Shown piece by piece: positions 43,449 through 52,320 of a DNA stretch of 64,000 nucleotides (position 1 is the stretch's first letter; each line of letters starts with the position of its first letter). The translations under genes and the position numbers were made by a program. The notes beneath the pieces were generated by a model, which was not told the origin of the DNA, did not search any database, and was given only the letters and a program-made list of their open reading frames with translations. The stretch is from Ruminococcus sp. (lineage in GTDB: Bacteria > Bacillota_A > Clostridia > Oscillospirales > Ruminococcaceae), in the NCBI RefSeq assembly GCF_024684275.1, contig NZ_JAIKXF010000087.1:16672-80671 (forward strand), given 5' to 3'.

Positions 43449-44162
43449 ATGGATAATATCGAAAAACTCGCCGAAATCGTCAGCGAGTCCAATAATATCG
43501 TATTCTTCGGCGGTGCAGGCGTCTCAACGGAAAGCGGTATCCCCGACTTCCGCAGTGTTGATGGTCTCTACAGTCAGCAGTGGGACTATCCGCCCGAAAC
43601 TATCCTCAGCCACACATTCTTTATGAAGAAAACCGAGGAATTCTACCGCTTTTACAGAGCAAAAATGCTCTGCCTCGGCGCGAAGCCGAATGCTGCCCAT
43701 ATCAAGCTTGCCGAGCTCGAAAAGCAGGGTAAGCTCTCCGCTGTCGTTACCCAGAACATAGACGGACTTCATCAGGCAGCAGGCAGCAGGCAGGTATATG
43801 AGCTTCACGGAAGCGTTCTCCGCAATTACTGCACAAAATGCGGAAAATTCCATGATGTTCAGTACATCATAGACTCGGAGGGAGTGCCAAAATGCCAGTG
43901 CGGCGGTGTTGTAAAACCCGATGTCGTTCTCTATGAGGAGTCTCTCGACGACAGCACCGTAAACGGAGCAGTCCGCGCTATCAGCAACGCCGACACCCTT
44001 ATTATCGGCGGAACTTCGCTGAACGTTTACCCTGCCGCAGGACTTATCCGATACTTCCGAGGCAAGGATCTTGTCATAATAAATATGGCTCCAACTCAGA
44101 TGGACAGCAGCGCAGACCTGCTCATTTGTGACAAAATCGGAGAAGTCTTCTCCCGTATTTAG
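43449..44162 (+). CDS. cobB: NAD-dependent protein deacylase (sirtuin)
   Basis: This 237-residue protein has the NAD-binding GAGVSTESGIPDFR (22-35), TQNIDGLH (101-108) and catalytic His120 in ELHGS. A zinc ribbon is formed by C128, C131, C149 and C151. It should remove acetyl or related acyl groups from lysine using NAD. It lies between the YjbQ gene and a lipoprotein gene in one operon with very short gaps. Confidence 0.95.
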   Translation: MDNIEKLAEIVSESNNIVFFGGAGVSTESGIPDFRSVDGLYSQQWDYPPETILSHTFFMKKTEEFYRFYRAKMLCLGAKPNAAHIKLAELEKQGKLSAVVTQNIDGLHQAAGSRQVYELHGSVLRNYCTKCGKFHDVQYIIDSEGVPKCQCGGVVKPDVVLYEESLDDSTVNGAVRAISNADTLIIGGTSLNVYPAAGLIRYFRGKDLVIINMAPTQMDSSADLLICDKIGEVFSRI

Positions 44163-44173
44163 GAGGAAATCCC

Positions 44174-44896
44174 ATGAAACGACTTACAGCCGCCGCTTTA
44201 TCAGCGATACTACTATCAGGCTGCGGTTCGGGAAAGCCAAGCAGTACCGATACCCGGTCTGCCCTTCCGCCTTTACCCAAAGCCGCAGAGCTGACCACCG
44301 CTCAGCAAACCGCCGAAACAAGCTCCGCCGAAAGCCGTATCATTTATCGCGAAAGACTATACAATATCAATTCCTACACTAAATCCGACCTTATAGTTCA
44401 GGCAGACGGAACTGTCTGGTGCGGATTCTATATGCACAACGAGGGTACTATTGACCGCTTCAACAGACTATGGACAAGTGATGACGAGTATACCGAGAAT
44501 TATCAGCTTGACGACGACCGCTGGCTGGCTTCTGTTCTCACCGAAACAAAGGACGATGATTTCATGCTGTTCGGTGATTACAGCAAGCTCGGAGAGCTCA
44601 GCACCGAGGATACACAGAGACTTGTCTCTCTTGTTGCTGAAGCCGACCCCGTCAGCGCCTGCAATGTCAGCGTTGCTTCTCCCGACGAAGCCGCCCCTGC
44701 CGAGACAGAGACAGAATATAACTTCGTTGACCTTATCGTCAACAGCGCTCCATACCGTGTTTATGCCTATACACAGAGCTATGAAAGCATGGTTCAGGAC
44801 ACTGCCGCCGAGGAGGCAATGAAGCTGGTGCAGAGCACTGACTTCTACACTCAGTGGCGCGAAAAATGCGTCAATGAGCTGATACCGTTTGAATAA
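44174..44896 (+). CDS. Lipoprotein of unknown function
   Basis: This 240-residue protein has a lipoprotein signal (lipobox LLSGC, Cys17). A Ser/Thr/Ala-rich spacer (about 18-55) precedes a globular part with no recognised family (WCGFYMHNEGTIDRFNRLW, then an acidic region). It should be anchored on the outer face of the membrane. AGGAGGAAATCCC precedes the ATG. It is the last gene of the YjbQ-sirtuin operon. Confidence 0.8.
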   Translation: MKRLTAAALSAILLSGCGSGKPSSTDTRSALPPLPKAAELTTAQQTAETSSAESRIIYRERLYNINSYTKSDLIVQADGTVWCGFYMHNEGTIDRFNRLWTSDDEYTENYQLDDDRWLASVLTETKDDDFMLFGDYSKLGELSTEDTQRLVSLVAEADPVSACNVSVASPDEAAPAETETEYNFVDLIVNSAPYRVYAYTQSYESMVQDTAAEEAMKLVQSTDFYTQWREKCVNELIPFE

Positions 44897-44907
44897 GCGA
44901 ATTTTTT

Positions 44908-44939
44908 TGCCCCTAAGTGTTTCAAAACGCTTAGGGGCA
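44908..44939 (+). terminator. Probable terminator hairpin
   Basis: GCCCCTAAG(T/C)G stem with a 7-base loop, followed by a weak T tract (TTGTGTTTTG). Confidence 0.6.
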
Positions 44940-44989
44940 TTGTGTTTTGTTCATTTGTTAATAGAAATCAAAATGCAGGGGCTAAGGGC

Positions 44990-46594
44990 TTACAGCAAGC
45001 CGTTTTCCTTCTTGAAATCGATAAACTCCTCGTATGTTCCCTGTCTGTCGAGACAGCCGTCGGGAGTTATCTCGATTATGCGGTTAGCTGTGGTCTGCAT
45101 TATCTCATGGTCGTGCGAAGCAAGGAGCACTACTCCCTTGAAGTTGATAAGGCTGTTGTTTACAGCGGTAATGCTTTCAAGGTCAAGGTGGTTTGTAGGA
45201 CGGTCAAGCACCAGCACATTAGAGCCGAAAAGCATCATGCGCGAGAACATACATCTCACCTTTTCGCCTCCCGAAAGCACATTTACAGGCTTGTAAACGT
45301 CATCTCCCGAAAAGAGCATACGTCCCAAAAATCCGCGGAGATAGGTCTCTGTCTCGTCCTTTACGGAGTACTGTCTTATCCAGTCAAGAATTGATAGCTC
45401 ACAGCCGTTGAAGTACTCTGAGTTATCAACAGGCATATAAGATGTAGTTACAGATACGCCCCACTTGAAGCTTCCAGAATCGGGCTGTTCCTCCTCCATG
45501 AGTATCTTGAACAGCATGGTGATAGCCTGCTCGCTCTCACCCACAAAAGCCACCTTATCGTTTCTGCCGAGGGTGAAGCTCACATTATTGAGAAGCTTTA
45601 CGCCGTCAACGGTCTTGGTAAGTCCCTCCACCTGAAGAATATCCTTGCCAAGCTCTCTGTCCATATCAAAGCCGATAAAGGGGTATCTTCTGCTTGATGC
45701 AGGTAGCTCCTCAACAGTGAGCTTCTCGATGAGCTTACGGCGTGAGGTAGCCTGATTTGACTTTGACTTATTAGCGGAGAATCTGGCGATGAAATCCTTG
45801 AGCTCCTTTATCTTCTCCTCGTTCTTCTTGTTCTGCTGTTTTATCATACGCTGAATGAGCTGACTTGACTCATACCAGAATTCATAGTTGCCCACATACA
45901 TCTTTATCTTGTTATAGTCTATATCAACGATATGGGTGCAGACATTATTGAGGAAGTGACGGTCATGGGAAACAACGATGACTGTACCGAAGTACTCCGA
46001 GAGGAACTCCTCCAGCCAGCGTACTGCGTCTATATCAAGGTGGTTAGTAGGCTCGTCAAGGAGTATTATATCGGGATTTCCGAAAAGAGCCTGCGCAAGA
46101 AGCACCTTTACCTTTTCGTTGCCCGAGAGTCCTGACATCTGAGAATAGAGTATATTCTCGGAAAGACCGAGTCCCTGTATGAGCTTTGAGGCGTCGGATT
46201 CTGCCTCCCAGCCGTTGAGCTCAGCAAACTCGCCTTCGAGTTCGGAAGCCTTTACGCCGTCCTCCTCGGAAAAATCCTCCTTTGCATAGAGAGCGTCCTT
46301 TTCCTGCATTATCTCGTAAAGACGGGCGTTGCCCATAATCACAGTATCAAGAACTGTATACTCATCGTATGCGAAGTGGTCCTGCTTGAGGACGCTGAGG
46401 CGCTCCTCCTTTGGCATAGTGACCTCGCCCGAAGCAGGCTCCAGCTCGCCGCAGAGCACGCGGAGGAAAGTAGACTTTCCTGCTCCGTTGGCGCCGATAA
46501 CGCCGTAGCAGTTGCCGTTTGTGAATTTAAGGTTTACATTTTTGAAAAGTGTTGAGCCGCCGAACTGCACGCTCACATTGCTTACTGTTATCAT
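44990..46594 (-). CDS. ABC-F family ATPase (YkpA/YbiT-like) with degenerate second site
   Basis: This 534-residue soluble protein has two nucleotide-binding domains. The first is intact: Walker A GANGAGKST (34-42) and Walker B LLDEPTNHLD, with LSGNE as signature. The second has a broken Walker A (GESEQAITMLF, no Lys) and VLDRPTNHLD with Arg in place of the catalytic Glu, although LSGGEK is kept. The inter-domain linker (about 245-300) is Lys/Glu-rich, as in ribosome-binding ABC-F proteins. These act on the ribosomal E site in translation control or antibiotic protection. Upstream lie a repeat, a terminator and a possible leader peptide, which suggest attenuation. Confidence 0.9.
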   Translation of the reverse strand: MITVSNVSVQFGGSTLFKNVNLKFTNGNCYGVIGANGAGKSTFLRVLCGELEPASGEVTMPKEERLSVLKQDHFAYDEYTVLDTVIMGNARLYEIMQEKDALYAKEDFSEEDGVKASELEGEFAELNGWEAESDASKLIQGLGLSENILYSQMSGLSGNEKVKVLLAQALFGNPDIILLDEPTNHLDIDAVRWLEEFLSEYFGTVIVVSHDRHFLNNVCTHIVDIDYNKIKMYVGNYEFWYESSQLIQRMIKQQNKKNEEKIKELKDFIARFSANKSKSNQATSRRKLIEKLTVEELPASSRRYPFIGFDMDRELGKDILQVEGLTKTVDGVKLLNNVSFTLGRNDKVAFVGESEQAITMLFKILMEEEQPDSGSFKWGVSVTTSYMPVDNSEYFNGCELSILDWIRQYSVKDETETYLRGFLGRMLFSGDDVYKPVNVLSGGEKVRCMFSRMMLFGSNVLVLDRPTNHLDLESITAVNNSLINFKGVVLLASHDHEIMQTTANRIIEITPDGCLDRQGTYEEFIDFKKENGLL

Positions 46595-46640
46595 ATCTGG
46601 TCCTTTCTCAAATCAATTATAACTTTGTAATAATTGATTC

Positions 46641-46758
46641 AGTTTAGAGTTGAGAGTGGAGAGTTCAGAGTTAATGTGTTCGCTTCGCTCACATTATTTA
46701 AATAATACCGCCGCAGGCGGCACCATAACTCTCAACTCTAAACTCTCAATTCTCAACT
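46641..46758 (+). repeat. Heptad-flanked palindromic repeat (family A, copy 4)
   Basis: AGTTTAGAGTTGAGAGTGGA heptads, GTTCGCTTCGCTCAC, ATTATTTAAATAAT, ACCGCCGCAGGCGGC, then AACTCTC heptads. It has the same orientation as copy 1 and lies between the leader terminator and the ABC-F start. Confidence 0.9.
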
Positions 46759-46828
46759 ATGTGTTTATAAGCTTGTCTTAATGCACAACAAAAATTATTA
46801 TACCATATTTCCAAGGTCTTGTAAAGAC

Positions 46829-46871
46829 AAAAAAATCCCGACACCGAAGAACACTGAAACTTCGGCATCGG
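46829..46871 (-). terminator. Intrinsic terminator in the ABC-F leader
   Basis: CCGATGCCGAAG (46860-46871) pairs with CTTCGGTGTCGG (46838-46849) over 12 bp with two G-U pairs, followed by seven T on the minus strand. Confidence 0.85.
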
Positions 46872-46872
46872 T

Positions 46873-46959
46873 TCAATGAGGATGATTTTCAAAAGCCCTC
46901 GCAGGCTTACAGATAGACATTTCTGCTATCCGCATGAGAATTGGAACTTCAAGGACCAT
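46873..46959 (-). CDS. Possible 28-residue leader peptide
   Basis: MVLEVPILMRIAEMSICKPA and RAFENHPH. Its ATG is about 6 bases after the predicted transcription start, and its stop codon abuts the 5' arm of the terminator. There is no clear ribosome site, so it would be leaderless. Internal hairpins (GAGAATGG/CCAATTCTC, AAGCC/GGCTT) overlap the codons. This fits ribosome-mediated attenuation but is unproven. Confidence 0.4.
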   Translation of the reverse strand: MVLEVPILMRIAEMSICKPARAFENHPH

Positions 46960-46971
46960 TCTCTGTATACT

Positions 46972-47000
46972 ATATTATCATGGATAGTTTACATTTGCAA
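46972..47000 (-). promoter_or_regulatory. Promoter of the ABC-F leader
   Basis: Minus-strand TTGCAA (46995-47000), 17-base spacer, TAATAT (46972-46977). Confidence 0.7.
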
Positions 47001-47101
47001 CTCATTTTTTGCAGATTAGGTGGACAAATCAAAGCTGTTTGTACATATTCACGAAAAAACACAGGTTTTCTCCTCTGACTTTGCGCAAATGCTCATTTGC
47101 C

Positions 47102-47137
47102 AAAAAGCACCGTAAAGGTTATTTCTTTACGGTGCTT
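47102..47137 (-). terminator. Terminator of the SulP gene
   Basis: AAGCACCGTAAAG-AAATAAC-CTTTACGGTGCTT followed by TTT on the minus strand. Confidence 0.9.
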
Positions 47138-47142
47138 CTGAT

Positions 47143-48864
47143 TTATTTCACTTTCTTTGATTCTATCTCTTTCTCTATAGCCTCTGCCCTCGCCAAAGCT
47201 GTATCAATATGGTCGCAGAAGTTCTGCTCGCCTACCCTCTCAACAAAGCCTGCCTTTCTCATTACCTTCATAGGCTGCTCGTTTACGTGAGAGAATACTA
47301 CCTTTACGTTATGGCGCTCACAGCGCTTTACGATGCGCATGAGAGCCTCAACGCCTGTAGCGTCGATAGCAGGCACGTTTCTCATTCTGATACAAAGAAC
47401 ATCTATATCCTTATCACTGAGCACGTACTTGTACTTATCCGTAGCCGCAAAGAACATAGGTCCGTTTATCTCGAATACACGGGTATTCTTTGGTATCTTC
47501 TTGAGAAGGATATTATCGGGATCGGTATCCTCGTCATCTATATCCTTCCATGCATGAGCCTCAGTAACGTCTGCCATACGCTTCATAAAGAGAAGTGCAG
47601 CCATTACCATACCTACTCCGATAGCTACTACAAGGTCAAATACAACTGTAAGTATCAGTGTCACGAAAAGAACTGCGATGTCGCTCTTAGGAGCTGTTTT
47701 TACTGTGTTTCTGATGTTTCTCCAGCCACACATATTATATGCAACGATAAAGAGTATAGCTGCGATAGTTGGCATAGGTATAAGCGAAGCATAAGGCATC
47801 AGAACTACCAGTATAACTACAAGGACTACTGAATGCACCATGCCCGCAACAGGTGTGCGTCCGCCGTTCTTTACGTTGGCAGCTGTACGGGCGATAGCGC
47901 CTGTAGCAGGGATACCACCGAAGAATGCAGAGCCGATATTAGCTGCGCCCTGTGCTACCAGCTCCATATTTGAACGGTGCTTTGAGCCTATCATACCGTC
48001 TGCAACAACACAGGAGAGCAGCGACTCAACTGCCGCAAGGACTGCGATAGTGAATGCATTCGGGATAAGAGCCCTTACTCTGTCAAATGTGACCTCGGGA
48101 ACTGTGAGCTTTGGAAGTGAATTTGATATTTTATAAAGGTCACCTATGGTGTTTACATTGATATTGCTGAGCTTTACAATAGCGGAACAGACGATTACCG
48201 CAATAAGTGAAGCAGGTATCTTCTCCAGCTTTTTCGGCCAGAGTATGAGTATTGCCAGCGAAATAACGCCGATAAGCAATGCCTGCCAGTTGATAGTATC
48301 CATAAAGAAGCCTATCGCCTTTACCTTTTCAACTGTCTCGATAGGAGAAGCAAAGCCCAGCTTTTCCTGCATTATCTCCTTATCATAGGTAAGTCCGAGG
48401 AAATCCTTTACCTGTCCGAGAAGGATAGTCACGGCAATACCAAAGGTAAAGCCTGTTGTGATAGTTCCCGGTATGTACTTGATGAGAGCTCCGAAGCGGC
48501 AGAAGCCCATGACGATGAGGATAATACCAGCCATGATAGCCGATATGGCAAGTCCACTCATGCCCTCAGTCGCAACAATGCCTGCAACGGTAGTTGCAAA
48601 TGCTGCTGTAGGACCTGCTATCTGCACACGGCTTCCGCCTAAGAATGATACGATAAAGCCTGCGATGATAGCGGTGTAAAGTCCCTGCTCAGGACCAACT
48701 CCGGAAGCAAGAGCAAGGGCGATAGACAGAGGCAGCGCTATGATAGCAACTATAATGCCTGAGATAATGTCCTTTATGAACTGCTCCTTGGTGTAGGTCT
48801 TCATTACCGAGAAAAGCTTTGGCTTTAGCTTTTCTTCTGTGGGTTTCAATGCTTTTTCAGCCAT
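47143..48864 (-). CDS. SulP-family anion transporter with STAS domain
   Basis: This 573-residue protein has about 10-12 membrane helices (from about 35 to 430) with the family opening DIISGIIVAIIALPLSIALA and GPTAAFA. A cytoplasmic STAS domain (about 455-560; VFEINGPMFFAATDKYKYVL, RNVPAIDATGVEAL) completes it. Substrates in the family include sulfate, bicarbonate and dicarboxylates; the sequence does not identify which. I start at 48864 because GAGGTTGGAAAT precedes that ATG, not the longer frame. It has its own promoter and terminator. Confidence 0.93.
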   Translation of the reverse strand: MAEKALKPTEEKLKPKLFSVMKTYTKEQFIKDIISGIIVAIIALPLSIALALASGVGPEQGLYTAIIAGFIVSFLGGSRVQIAGPTAAFATTVAGIVATEGMSGLAISAIMAGIILIVMGFCRFGALIKYIPGTITTGFTFGIAVTILLGQVKDFLGLTYDKEIMQEKLGFASPIETVEKVKAIGFFMDTINWQALLIGVISLAILILWPKKLEKIPASLIAVIVCSAIVKLSNINVNTIGDLYKISNSLPKLTVPEVTFDRVRALIPNAFTIAVLAAVESLLSCVVADGMIGSKHRSNMELVAQGAANIGSAFFGGIPATGAIARTAANVKNGGRTPVAGMVHSVVLVVILVVLMPYASLIPMPTIAAILFIVAYNMCGWRNIRNTVKTAPKSDIAVLFVTLILTVVFDLVVAIGVGMVMAALLFMKRMADVTEAHAWKDIDDEDTDPDNILLKKIPKNTRVFEINGPMFFAATDKYKYVLSDKDIDVLCIRMRNVPAIDATGVEALMRIVKRCERHNVKVVFSHVNEQPMKVMRKAGFVERVGEQNFCDHIDTALARAEAIEKEIESKKVK

Positions 48865-48917
48865 ATTTCCAACCTCTTTTTTCGTTATTTTTTGATAAAA
48901 AACACGCAACGCTATCT

Positions 48918-48946
48918 ATTATACTACTAAAAACAGCGCTTTTCAA
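48918..48946 (-). promoter_or_regulatory. Promoter of the SulP gene
   Basis: Minus-strand TTGAAA (48941-48946), 17-base spacer, TATAAT (48918-48923). Confidence 0.82.
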
Positions 48947-49095
48947 GAGATTTCAGACAGGGAGAAAAATTTTGTCGGTTTATATATATTCCTGTCAGCC
49001 GTGGAGAAAATCTATAGCATTTAGCCTGTATGTACGCCAATACAACAAAACAGCTCCCCATACGGAGAGCCGTTTCAACTATATCATGGAAAAGC

Positions 49096-51159
49096 TTACT
49101 TCTGTTCTCTTACTATCGCCTTGCTGCCAAGGAAGGTGAGGAGGAAGTATCCGCCGTATATCAGCACCACTACTCCTGCGGTGAAGATAACAGGCTTTAT
49201 ATAGTCCCCCACTATAAGCAGGTCAAGTCCGATCTTGGCAAATCTCATTCCCACGTATGCGTGGAGGCAAGCCAGCAGCAGCGGCAGCAGGAAGAATATT
49301 CCCGACTGGCTGAATATTGACTTTGTTATAGACTTCTCCTCTACACCCAGCTTGCGGAGCATGGTGTATCTCGGAATGTTGTCTGCGCTCTCTGAGAGCT
49401 CCTTCAGTGCAAGGATAGCACCGCAGGAAACGAGGAAGATGAATCCGATGTAAAATCCGAGGAATGTAACGATAGCGCCGATTCCTATAGCGCTGTTGAC
49501 AGTCTCTATCCTTGTGGACATATTGTAGTTAGTTCCGCCCTTTGTGTCGCTCGTATACCAGTGTATTGCGTTTTCCCATTTTGCACGGGCAGTTTTCTCA
49601 GCTTCTGCAATGCCATTTTTATCTGTAGCCTTGTAGTTGCCCACAAAATTATCAAAGCACTGACCATTCTCTGATACTGCATTGTCGGGAACTATAAAAA
49701 CACCTGCATTATTTGCCTGCATTCCGGGGTAGATAGACGTCTCGATACATTTTGTGAACTTAGGCTTGAGAGATTTGCCGTATATTACTGCCTCGGGCTT
49801 ATCTTTAAGGAACCCTGTATAAATATCTGTAAAGCCAAGAGCATTTGCACATATTGCATATTCGTCGTTGGCAAGCTCTATCTGCTCCCTGCCGTAGAGC
49901 TTCATAAGAGCGTTATAATCGCTGAGCTTTATGATAGTTTCGGTGAAGTTGAAATGAGAGTATAATTCATTATTATTCTCCAAGAATTCATCTCTTTTAT
50001 CTCCCATGTAGTCATAGAAGGTAAAGTCCTCGTCGATATAGTCATGGAAGTGGAGATATTCGCCGAACTCGTCATAAATGCTTTCGTTCTGCTGTGCGTA
50101 TACATCGTCGATATTGCCGCCCTTGTAAAGCCACGGATTCTCGGGATCGTCCGCGCTCTCTGCAAATTGAACATAGAAATCCACGGGATAATTCTCCTCA
50201 ACACCCTGATTCATGGAATTTCTGATAGTGAACGCAGTTGAGAGAGTGCATATAGTCACAAAGAGCATAAGGCATATAATCGTCATTGAAGCGATAGTTG
50301 TATTTATCTTGCTGCTGAGCTGACGGAATGTGAAGCTGTTGAGTCCGCGGTGATAAACTCCCTTTGCGGACATCACCACTCTAAGGAGCATTCCTGCCAC
50401 AGACCAGAAGATAAAGAATGTGGAAACGATGCCTGCAAGTATGGCGAGACCTATCCTTTTTTCATTGATATGCTCAAAATCCCAGCCAACTGTATGATAC
50501 GCCCAGACGAGAGCTGCAGCGGAAATAATGAATACTATAACACAGAGCCACGGGTTCTTCATGGTTATCTTCTCGGAGCGTTTTCCTGAGTTAATAAGGG
50601 TTATAAGTCTGCATTTGCTGATAACAAAGCCGCTTCTCAGCATTACCACAACGTACATGATACCAAAGTAGAGAATGGTCTTTGCTATTGCAGAGCCCGA
50701 CACGGTGAACCTGTAATCGTTCATGTCGGCTTCAAAAAGATTTGCAACTACGGCGCTCATGACCTGCGAAAGTCCCACACCGATGAGGAGTCCTACAAAA
50801 AGTGAGCCGATACCGATGATGACTGTCTCGCAGAGGAGAAGTGCGGATATTTTCCACTTACTCATGCCCAGCATCATATACAGGGCAAATTCCTTGTTGC
50901 GGCGCTTCATCAGGAAGCGGCTGGCGTACACGATGAGAAGTCCCAGTACTACGGCAATGAATACGCTGACTCCCGAGATAGCCGTTGTGAGTATCTTTAT
51001 TATCTCACGCTGGTCTTCTGACACTGCGATAAATGCTGTCTGTGTCTCTATGGCGTTGAAAACATAGAATACAGCAACTCCGAGAACAAGGGTGAAAAAG
51101 TACACCGCATAGTCCTTGATACTTTTGCGGATATTGCTGAGGGATATCTTAAAGAGCAT
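49096..51159 (-). CDS. BceB-like ABC transporter permease (FtsX family)
   Basis: This 687-residue permease has ten predicted helices and a large extracellular domain of about 230 residues (about 320-550) between the middle helices, the layout of BceB peptide-sensing permeases. The N-terminus FKISLSNIRKSIKDYAVYFF is typical. BceAB systems remove antimicrobial peptides such as bacitracin from their lipid targets. The start at 51159 overlaps the ATPase gene stop by 11 bases and follows GAGGTGACGTCAGCG. No BceRS two-component genes are next to it in this window. Confidence 0.9.
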   Translation of the reverse strand: MLFKISLSNIRKSIKDYAVYFFTLVLGVAVFYVFNAIETQTAFIAVSEDQREIIKILTTAISGVSVFIAVVLGLLIVYASRFLMKRRNKEFALYMMLGMSKWKISALLLCETVIIGIGSLFVGLLIGVGLSQVMSAVVANLFEADMNDYRFTVSGSAIAKTILYFGIMYVVVMLRSGFVISKCRLITLINSGKRSEKITMKNPWLCVIVFIISAAALVWAYHTVGWDFEHINEKRIGLAILAGIVSTFFIFWSVAGMLLRVVMSAKGVYHRGLNSFTFRQLSSKINTTIASMTIICLMLFVTICTLSTAFTIRNSMNQGVEENYPVDFYVQFAESADDPENPWLYKGGNIDDVYAQQNESIYDEFGEYLHFHDYIDEDFTFYDYMGDKRDEFLENNNELYSHFNFTETIIKLSDYNALMKLYGREQIELANDEYAICANALGFTDIYTGFLKDKPEAVIYGKSLKPKFTKCIETSIYPGMQANNAGVFIVPDNAVSENGQCFDNFVGNYKATDKNGIAEAEKTARAKWENAIHWYTSDTKGGTNYNMSTRIETVNSAIGIGAIVTFLGFYIGFIFLVSCGAILALKELSESADNIPRYTMLRKLGVEEKSITKSIFSQSGIFFLLPLLLACLHAYVGMRFAKIGLDLLIVGDYIKPVIFTAGVVVLIYGGYFLLTFLGSKAIVREQK

Positions 51160-51913
51160 CGCTGACGTCACCTCCGAGCAGTGTAACCACATTGATTATC
51201 TTGTCAAAGAACTGCTTGCGGCTGTCTCCGCCTCGGTTTATCTCGTTGAAGACCTTGCCGTCCTTGATAAAGAGGACTCTCGAGGCATAGCTTGCGGTAA
51301 AGGAATCGTGAGTTACCATTATAATAGTTGCACCGCACTCATGGTTGAGGTAGTTAAAGCGCTCAAGAAGCATTTTTGCCGACTTTGAATCCAGTGCGCC
51401 TGTCGGCTCGTCAGCGAGTACAAGCTTAGGAGATGTAACGATAGCTCTTGCAGAGGCAACTCTCTGCTTTTGTCCGCCTGACATCTCATAGGGATACTTG
51501 CTGAGCACATCTGTTATACCGAGCTGTTCTGCCACAGTCTTTACAGCCTTGTCTATGTCCTTTGCAGAGCGCTTCTGAATAGAAAGCGCAAGAGCGATAT
51601 TCTCATAGGCTGTAAGGGTATCCATAAGGTTGAAGTCCTGAAAGATGAATCCCAGCTTGTCACGGCGGAACTTGTTAAGCTCCTTGCCCTTCAGCTGTGT
51701 GATGTCCTGCTCCTCAAGCATTATGTGACCTGCGGTAACGCGGTCAATGGTGGATATGCAGTTGAGAAGCGTGGTCTTGCCGCTTCCCGAAGCTCCCATA
51801 ATAGCTGTGAACTCGCCATTCTCCACATTGAACGAGATATCGTCAACTGCCTTTGTAAGGCTTGATCTGCTTCCGTAGTATTTTTCAACGTTCTGTAATC
51901 TGAGTAATGACAT
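51149..51913 (-). CDS. BceA-like ABC transporter ATPase
   Basis: This 254-residue ATPase has Walker A GASGSGKTT (40-48), signature MSGGQKQR and Walker B LVLADEPTGALD. It also has the FIFQDFNLMDTLTAYENIALA block of the MacB/BceA type. It powers the permease encoded immediately downstream (11-base overlap). A small two-helix protein gene lies 12 bases upstream in the same run. Confidence 0.94.
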   Translation of the reverse strand: MSLLRLQNVEKYYGSRSSLTKAVDDISFNVENGEFTAIMGASGSGKTTLLNCISTIDRVTAGHIMLEEQDITQLKGKELNKFRRDKLGFIFQDFNLMDTLTAYENIALALSIQKRSAKDIDKAVKTVAEQLGITDVLSKYPYEMSGGQKQRVASARAIVTSPKLVLADEPTGALDSKSAKMLLERFNYLNHECGATIIMVTHDSFTASYASRVLFIKDGKVFNEINRGGDSRKQFFDKIINVVTLLGGDVSDAL

Positions 51914-51925
51914 GATATTATCTCC

Positions 51926-52150
51926 TTATAATGCTGCCTTTTCTCTATTGTGTTTGCAGATGTACCAATTGCACAGCTGGGATACTGCAAATAAGCTCCA
52001 GAAAATTCCTTCTGTCAGGTTTCCGAGGTGTGGATCAACAGCTGCTGTGCCGCTTATTATTTCGTATATCTCTAAAATGGCTACAGGAATAATTGCTATA
52101 GTACTGATAGTGCAGAGTGTTCTGATTATTTTTGATGTAAGCTTTTTCAT
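51926..52150 (-). CDS. Small two-helix membrane protein upstream of bceAB-like genes
   Basis: This 74-residue protein has two hydrophobic segments (IRTLCTISTIAIIPVAILEI and GIFWSLFAVSQLCNWYI) with a short outside loop and a basic tail. The start at 52150 follows AAAGGAAATGATCTT. No family is recognised. Its tight spacing to the transporter genes suggests an accessory role. A TATAAT at about 52210 on the minus strand is a likely promoter. Confidence 0.6.
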   Translation of the reverse strand: MKKLTSKIIRTLCTISTIAIIPVAILEIYEIISGTAAVDPHLGNLTEGIFWSLFAVSQLCNWYICKHNREKAAL

Positions 52151-52286
52151 AAGATCATTTCCTTTCGGTGTTTGTTTTCGGGAGCCTTTCTCCCTTTCCA
52201 TGATCTTATTATACATCATGCAGGTACTTCTGTCGTATTTTTAACATTACACAACCTTACAGTTTTGTAATGTTAGTGAATAAAAG

Positions 52287-52310
52287 GAGGGCGATGCTCA
52301 CATCGCCCCG
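52287..52310 (-). terminator. Terminator of the patatin gene
   Basis: GGGCGATG-TGAG-CATCGCCC followed by TCCTTTTATT on the minus strand. Confidence 0.8.
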
Positions 52311-52320
52311 ATAATATTGG

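Noticed and set aside
46876..47019. 47-residue plus-strand frame opposite the ABC-F leader
   Set aside because: No ribosome site, no similarity to a known family, and it overlaps the minus-strand promoter and terminator.
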